From contig RHFA01000029.1 of NCBI GenBank assembly GCA_003724275.1, positions 1 through 10,506 on the forward strand: DNA of 10,506 bases. The letters run 5' to 3'. Positions 7,691-10,506 of this stretch are shown piece after piece; within the stretch, counting starts at the first letter, position 1, and every line of letters begins with the position of its first letter. The position numbers and the translations under genes are program-made. The notes under the pieces are model-generated. The model did not search any database. It was not told the DNA's origin and saw nothing but the letters and a program-made list of their open reading frames with translations. Source of the stretch: Thaumarchaeota archaeon S13. Its GTDB lineage: Archaea > Thermoproteota > Nitrososphaeria > Nitrososphaerales > Nitrosopumilaceae.

Positions 7691-7699
7691 GGGTGACCC
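7691..7699 (-). promoter_or_regulatory. 9-bp inverted repeat next to the TATA box
   Basis: GGGTGACCC is a 4-bp-arm inverted repeat with a single central base, abutting the upstream edge of the TTATAA. It occupies the position of the archaeal TFB recognition element, where a repressor could also bind. No second copy was found at the other promoters in the window, so an operator role is only a suggestion. Confidence 0.25.
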
Positions 7700-7707
7700 C
7701 GCAGCGC

Positions 7708-7992
7708 TCACTCGAGGGCCAGGCGCAGCAGGATCGCCAGGCCGGCGAGCTCGGCAATCCCGACGCCGAGCATGTACGGAAAGACGGCGTGCGAGAAGAG
7801 CTCCTCCATCGAAAAGTAGGCCAGCGCGCCGATGGCGTTGTGGAGGAGGAGGAGCGAGCAGACTACTGTCATGCCGAGCGGGAGGCGGGCCCGCGTGGCC
7901 ATGCGCATCCTCGCATAGACGGCGATGAGCACGCAGAGTATGCCAATGTTCGCAAGCGAGACGGCCGAGAGGGCCGCCGACGTGGCCTCCAC
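7708..7992 (-). CDS. Small three-helix membrane protein, function unknown
   Basis: 94 residues from a GTG at 7992, with three hydrophobic helices at about 8-26, 39-59 and 69-91. A basic loop (RMRMATRAR, 28-36) between helices 1 and 2 probably faces the cytoplasm. Polar residues fall within or beside the membrane: His51-Asn52 in helix 2 and Glu81 in helix 3. Cys20 and Cys45 lie in helices 1 and 2. The gene starts 23 bp after the stop of the winged-helix regulator and has no promoter of its own that I can see, so the two are probably one operon. A GCGCCG/CGGCGC hairpin with a 3-base loop fills most of that gap (8000-8014) and could affect translation. From memory, small membrane proteins like this often accompany such regulators in archaea, but I cannot name the family. 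It could be a sensor partner of the regulator or a membrane-stress protein. Confidence 0.75.
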   Translation of the reverse strand: MEATSAALSAVSLANIGILCVLIAVYARMRMATRARLPLGMTVVCSLLLLHNAIGALAYFSMEELFSHAVFPYMLGVGIAELAGLAILLRLALE

Positions 7993-8015
7993 GGGACACG
8001 CGCCGCCGCGGCGCC

Positions 8016-8318
8016 TTATTTGCTTTTTTCCAGTTTGGCCGCGATCTCCTCAAAGGCGGCCATGTTGGCCTCGAGGAGGGCCGAGACCGAGTACTCTACG
8101 GCATAGCGGCCGCCGGGGCTTGACACCATCCCGTCGCGCAAGAGCACGCGCAGGTGGTGCTGCGCGGCCTTGTAGTCGACGCCGAGGGCCACGGCGAGCT
8201 GGTTTGTGTTCATGGGCCGCGCGCGCAGGAGGACGACGATCCTGGCCCTCATGGGCCCGCCGCGAGTGCCCGCAAAGGCCATCCGGATTAGCCTCCTAGT
8301 GTGCGGGTCGCCGGCCAT
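8016..8318 (-). CDS. ArsR-like winged helix-turn-helix transcriptional regulator
   Basis: 100 residues, typical of a single-domain archaeal winged-helix repressor. A conserved-looking TRGGPMRARIVVLL stretch (18-31) begins the DNA-binding domain. MNTNQLAVALGV (36-47) is the first helix of the HTH, DYKAAQHHLRVLLRDG (48-63) contains the recognition helix, and MVSSPGGRYAVEYSVS (64-79) forms the beta wing. A C-terminal helix (80-98) probably makes the dimer. There are no cysteines, so the classic ArsR/SmtB metal site is absent and the signal is unknown. The ATG at 8318 is chosen because a TATA element ends 23 nt upstream. The gene is divergent from the CcdA-like gene across 56 bp and is followed by the small membrane protein gene. 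Autoregulation and control of the divergent gene are likely by analogy with similar layouts but not shown here. Confidence 0.88.
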   Translation of the reverse strand: MAGDPHTRRLIRMAFAGTRGGPMRARIVVLLRARPMNTNQLAVALGVDYKAAQHHLRVLLRDGMVSSPGGRYAVEYSVSALLEANMAAFEEIAAKLEKSK

Positions 8319-8340
8319 CGCGCGCGCGCGGCGCGCTAGG

Positions 8341-8348
8341 TATTATAG
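8341..8348. promoter_or_regulatory. Near-symmetric TATA element shared by two divergent genes
   Basis: TATTATAG is the only AT-rich stretch in the 56-bp gap between the regulator (start 8318) and the CcdA-like gene (start 8375). It reads as a TATA box on both strands (CTATAATA on the minus strand). Its edges lie 27-34 nt upstream of the rightward ATG and 23-30 nt upstream of the leftward ATG. It could therefore direct leaderless transcription both ways, or favour one direction. It is flanked by an alternating CG run at 8319-8330 and a GC-rich run at about 8353-8372. Confidence 0.6.
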
Positions 8349-8374
8349 CGTGGCGGCGCGGCGCGCGCGGCGGC

Positions 8375-9361
8375 ATGGGGCAGGAGGCGATCGCGCGGCG
8401 GGGCAGGACGGCAGTCGTCATGGCCGGCTTTGCGATGGCCTCGATGGCCCTAGTCGGCGGCGTCGCCTGGACGGCCGTCGGGGAGGGCGGCGCGGGCCAC
8501 GGCGCGTGGGCGGCCATTGCGTACGCCGCGGGCCTCTCGATGATAGTCCTGCCGTGCACGATGCCGCTCGTCTTTGTCATAGTTCCCATGAGCATGGGCC
8601 GCGGCCACCTCAGGGGCCTGGCCATGGCGGGCCTCTTTGGCGCGGGCCTCGTGATCACGATAACGGCGTACGCGTCGGCCGTCGCGGCGCTCGGGCAGGC
8701 CGCCTCGCTTGGCACGGCGACGTCGGCCATGTTTGGCCTCGCCGGCGCGATCGCCTACGCGTTTGGCCTCTCGCAGCTGGGCATAGTCAGGGTCCGCCTG
8801 CCGACATACTCGGGGATGCCGCGGTTCATGCAGGGGCGGGGCGAGCTTGCGCGCTCGTTCCTCATGGGGATACTGCTCGGCAACGCCGGCGTGGGCTGCC
8901 CAAACCCCATGTTTTACTGGCTGCTCGCGCATATCGCCACGGTGGGCAGCGTGGGCCTCGGCGCGTCGCTGGGCGCGGTCCACGGGATTGGCCGCGCCGT
9001 CCCGCTCGTCCTCGTCTCGGTCCTCGCGATGCTCGGCGTCGACGCGACGCGCCGCCTCGTCGGCGCGCGCCTGCGCCTCGAGCGAATCACGGGCGCGACG
9101 CTCGTGGTCCTCGGCGCGTTTCTAATCATAAACGCGCTGCCGTCGGGCCACGCGTGGTACGAGCAGACCATAGTCCACGGCGGGTGGAACGCCCTCATAG
9201 CGGGCCTCGGGATGCCGCCCGAGCTCTCCATGGGTGCCCACGCCCACGACGGGGCGGCCCTCCTGCCTGCGTGGGCAGTGCCGCCGGTCCTCGTCGCGCT
9301 TTTCGTCGCGCCGGCCTGCGCATGGGTGGTTTTGCGCGCGCGCCGGCGCATCCCGCAATAG
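8375..9361 (+). CDS. CcdA/DsbD-type membrane thiol-disulfide transporter
   Basis: 328 residues with about seven or eight hydrophobic helices. Members of this family carry electrons across the membrane from cytoplasmic thioredoxin to reduce extracytoplasmic thiols, for example in cytochrome c maturation. The key feature is a pair of cysteines in helices with family-like surroundings: LPCTMPL (Cys61) and GNAGVGCPNPMFYWLL (Cys175). GIGRAVPLVL (204-213) is another familiar segment. Between helices there is a loop at about 139-160 (LPTYSGMPRFMQGRG). After the core comes a segment rich in His and Asp (GHAWYEQTIVHGG at 258-270; MGAHAHDG at 286-293) before a final helix (about 299-321) and a basic tail. 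That extension is unusual and could bind metal. ATG 8375 is supported by the TATA element 27-34 nt upstream. Divergent from the regulator, so probably controlled by it. A relative that reduces another partner is equally possible, since no cytochrome genes are nearby. Confidence 0.82.
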   Translation: MGQEAIARRGRTAVVMAGFAMASMALVGGVAWTAVGEGGAGHGAWAAIAYAAGLSMIVLPCTMPLVFVIVPMSMGRGHLRGLAMAGLFGAGLVITITAYASAVAALGQAASLGTATSAMFGLAGAIAYAFGLSQLGIVRVRLPTYSGMPRFMQGRGELARSFLMGILLGNAGVGCPNPMFYWLLAHIATVGSVGLGASLGAVHGIGRAVPLVLVSVLAMLGVDATRRLVGARLRLERITGATLVVLGAFLIINALPSGHAWYEQTIVHGGWNALIAGLGMPPELSMGAHAHDGAALLPAWAVPPVLVALFVAPACAWVVLRARRRIPQ

Positions 9362-9517
9362 CGCCTTGGCGACGCCGCCGCCCGGGGCGTTCCCTGCCGT
9401 GCCCTGCCCTGGCGGAAAGGCTCGCCGCCCCTAGCATGCCGCGGCGAGGCCGCCACGCGCCCGCCGTGGGCTGCCATGGGCGGCCATGCGGGCCGCCTCT
9501 CCCGCCACTGTGTCAAA

Positions 9518-9546
9518 ACAAGCGATCTGCCTTGTGAACATTTTTT
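9518..9546 (+). terminator. Possible transcription terminator after the CcdA-like gene
   Basis: A weak hairpin with 5-bp arms (ACAAG 9518-9522, CTTGT 9531-9535) is followed by a run of six T at 9541-9546. Archaeal RNA polymerase can stop at T-runs with or without a hairpin. It lies about 160 bp after the CcdA-like stop and 100 bp before the next gene, a sensible place for termination. The hairpin is weak and the T-run could instead be a promoter element. Confidence 0.35.
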
Positions 9547-9604
9547 GCGGGATCACCACAAAACCCACGGGGGCGGCCACCCCGCGTTGCCTGCAGGGAC
9601 TTGC

Positions 9605-9618
9605 GCGATCATGATCGC
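9605..9618. promoter_or_regulatory. 14-bp perfect palindrome upstream of the DUF3800 gene
   Basis: GCGATCATGATCGC is a perfect palindrome ending 27 nt before the ATG at 9646. It overlaps the region where the core promoter would lie for a near-leaderless transcript, making it a candidate operator for a dimeric regulator. Symmetry and position are direct observations; the role is inferred. Confidence 0.4.
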
Positions 9619-9630
9619 ATGCCCGGCGCG

Positions 9631-9635
9631 GGAGG
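9631..9635 (+). promoter_or_regulatory. Shine-Dalgarno site of the DUF3800 gene
   Basis: GGAGG followed by CTGAT, 10 nt before ATG 9646, close to the archaeal consensus GGAGGTGAT. It fixes the start codon and contrasts with the leaderless-looking genes to its left. Confidence 0.65.
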
Positions 9636-9645
9636 CTGATCCGCA

Positions 9646-10353
9646 ATGACAGAGTGGGAGGCCTATGTCGACGAGTCGGGCAGCGGGCTCAAGTCTGAAA
9701 TGGGTCCAAACAGATTTGTGCTTGCGTGCGTTGCGGGAAGCCCAAAGGCTCTCGGCGAGCTTGAGGAAAAAATCCGAAGGCTAAAGCTCGAGCTCGTCCC
9801 CAGAGCCGACCCGGCAAAGTGGGAGCTGCACGCGGGGGAAATGTTTCACGATCGTGGCGACTCGCCCCTTGGATCCATGAGCACGGAACAAAACATGCGC
9901 GTCATGCGGCAGATCATGGATATTGTGTGCGGCCGCGACGTCGTGCTGCTTAATATCACGGTTATGAGAACAAGGATGCGCGGAAAACGCGTGACAGACG
10001 TCAGGATTGCCGAGCAAGCCACGGTGCGTCTTGTAGAAAGGCTAGAGCAGCTTGCGATAGAGCGGGGGGACGGGACAACGCTACGCGTAGTCTCGGACAA
10101 TGTGGTGGAAAGGAACCGCTTTGCGATGCGGAGGGCGCTGGCGCGGAGGGAGACAAGGCATCCTGCCCTGTCCGAGGGGGCGCGCCGCGTTACAGAAATC
10201 GCGTTCGTGGACTCGCGATCCAGCGCGCTGGTCCAGGTTGCCGACGCGATCGCGTATATCATAAACCGCCACAAGGGGGGCGACGCGGCGTTTGGCTGCC
10301 TGTTCAGGCTTGTCGAGCGCAAGGTATGGCGCCGCCGCGGCAGGAGGGAATGA
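9646..10353 (+). CDS. DUF3800 domain-containing protein
   Basis: 235 residues, the usual length for this family. The DUF3800 signature is present in order: YVDESG near the N-terminus (Asp9, Glu10), a following strand RFVLACVAG (23-31), WELHAGEMF (Glu60, His62), VVSDN (Asp151), FVDSRSS (Asp189) and LVQVADAIAYIINR (Gln197, Asp200). These acidic residues match the layout expected of an RNase H-like nuclease fold, so a metal-dependent nuclease role is plausible, but the family's activity is not well established. DUF3800 genes often lie in accessory or mobile regions near defence genes; here I see no mobile-element genes beside it. The C-terminus (VWRRRGRRE) is strongly basic and could bind nucleic acid. 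The start is fixed by a GGAGG site 10 nt upstream. Apparently monocistronic. Its wording is less GC-rich than the CcdA-like gene, which may mean a separate origin. Confidence 0.88.
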   Translation: MTEWEAYVDESGSGLKSEMGPNRFVLACVAGSPKALGELEEKIRRLKLELVPRADPAKWELHAGEMFHDRGDSPLGSMSTEQNMRVMRQIMDIVCGRDVVLLNITVMRTRMRGKRVTDVRIAEQATVRLVERLEQLAIERGDGTTLRVVSDNVVERNRFAMRRALARRETRHPALSEGARRVTEIAFVDSRSSALVQVADAIAYIINRHKGGDAAFGCLFRLVERKVWRRRGRRE

Positions 10354-10506
10354 AGGGGTCGGTACGGCGGATCGAGTAATCCCGCCGCCGCCGCACCTCG
10401 GGGCGGCTCCGTGTGTCGGCCTACCCTGGCGGAGGCGCGAGGGCGTGGAGGTAATATGTCTATGGGACCCGCCGAGGGTGTTGTATGACTAGGCACGGTT
10501 TTTGAC
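10354..10506. other. Terminal 153 bp: strong SD-like motif followed by minute reading frames
   Basis: GGAGGT at 10447-10452 precedes two in-frame ATGs (10456 and 10462); the second has ideal spacing. The frame stops at TGA 10486-10488 after only 10 or 8 codons. A second ATG (10485) overlaps that TGA but stops at 10503-10505. The AT-rich patch at 10452-10457 lies about 30 nt upstream of ATG 10485, matching the TATA geometry of other genes here. This could be a leader peptide, an RNA gene, a decayed start or a sequencing error; the window ends before this can be settled. Confidence 0.4.

Larger units (their letters stand above)
9362..9645. other. 284-bp spacer between the CcdA-like and DUF3800 genes
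   Basis: Highly GC-rich up to about 9510, then AT-richer to about 9570. I see no coding frame with recognisable content. It holds the terminator-like site, the 14-bp palindrome and the ribosome binding site listed separately. No clear TATA box at the leaderless spacing precedes the DUF3800 gene; the T-rich patch at 9541-9546 is about 100 bp upstream, so that gene may have a short leader. Confidence 0.6.

Noticed and set aside
8206..9537. 443-codon plus-strand open frame overlapping the CcdA-like gene
   Set aside because: Arg/Gly/Pro-rich out-of-frame translation, while the other frame has membrane helices and the two family cysteine motifs.

Overview
This looks like chromosomal DNA of an archaeon, most likely a GC-rich member of the Nitrososphaerota (Thaumarchaeota), for example a Cenarchaeum-like sponge-symbiont lineage. 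The evidence is short TATA elements placed about 23-34 nt upstream of start codons with no room for a leader, TTG and GTG starts, frequent ATA (Ile) and AGG (Arg) codons, and a small winged-helix regulator of a kind common in archaea. The lineage is an inference; no rRNA, tRNA or diagnostic marker gene is present.

Positions 1-6893 hold two head-to-tail surface or secreted protein genes. Only the last 93 codons of the first are in the window. The second is a 2204-residue protein with a signal peptide, a zinc-metalloprotease-like domain (HExxH at 463-467, EGWAEF downstream) and a long stalk of about 98-residue Ig-like repeats. Both genes end in the same roughly 94-residue C-terminal domain. They overlap by 4 bases (TTG start on TGA stop), so they are probably co-transcribed. 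The repeat stalk contains two incomplete units and a perfect 33-bp DNA repeat, both signs of recombination.

Positions 6894-7290 are GC-rich with no credible gene. A leftward cluster follows, in transcription order: an ArsR-like winged-helix regulator (8318-8016), a three-helix membrane protein (7992-7708) and an RNase HI-like protein with its own TATA box (7656-7291). Divergent from the regulator, across a 56-bp gap with one near-symmetric TATA element, is a rightward CcdA/DsbD-type membrane protein (8375-9361) carrying the two intramembrane cysteines of that family. The regulator, small membrane protein and CcdA-like protein may form one thiol-redox or membrane-stress module.

After a 284-bp spacer holding a possible terminator and a 14-bp palindrome, a DUF3800-family gene (9646-10353) is preceded by a good Shine-Dalgarno site. 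The last 153 bases contain a strong SD-like motif and only minute reading frames; any next gene lies mostly or wholly outside the window. I found no CRISPR array, insertion sequence, integrase, rRNA or tRNA.
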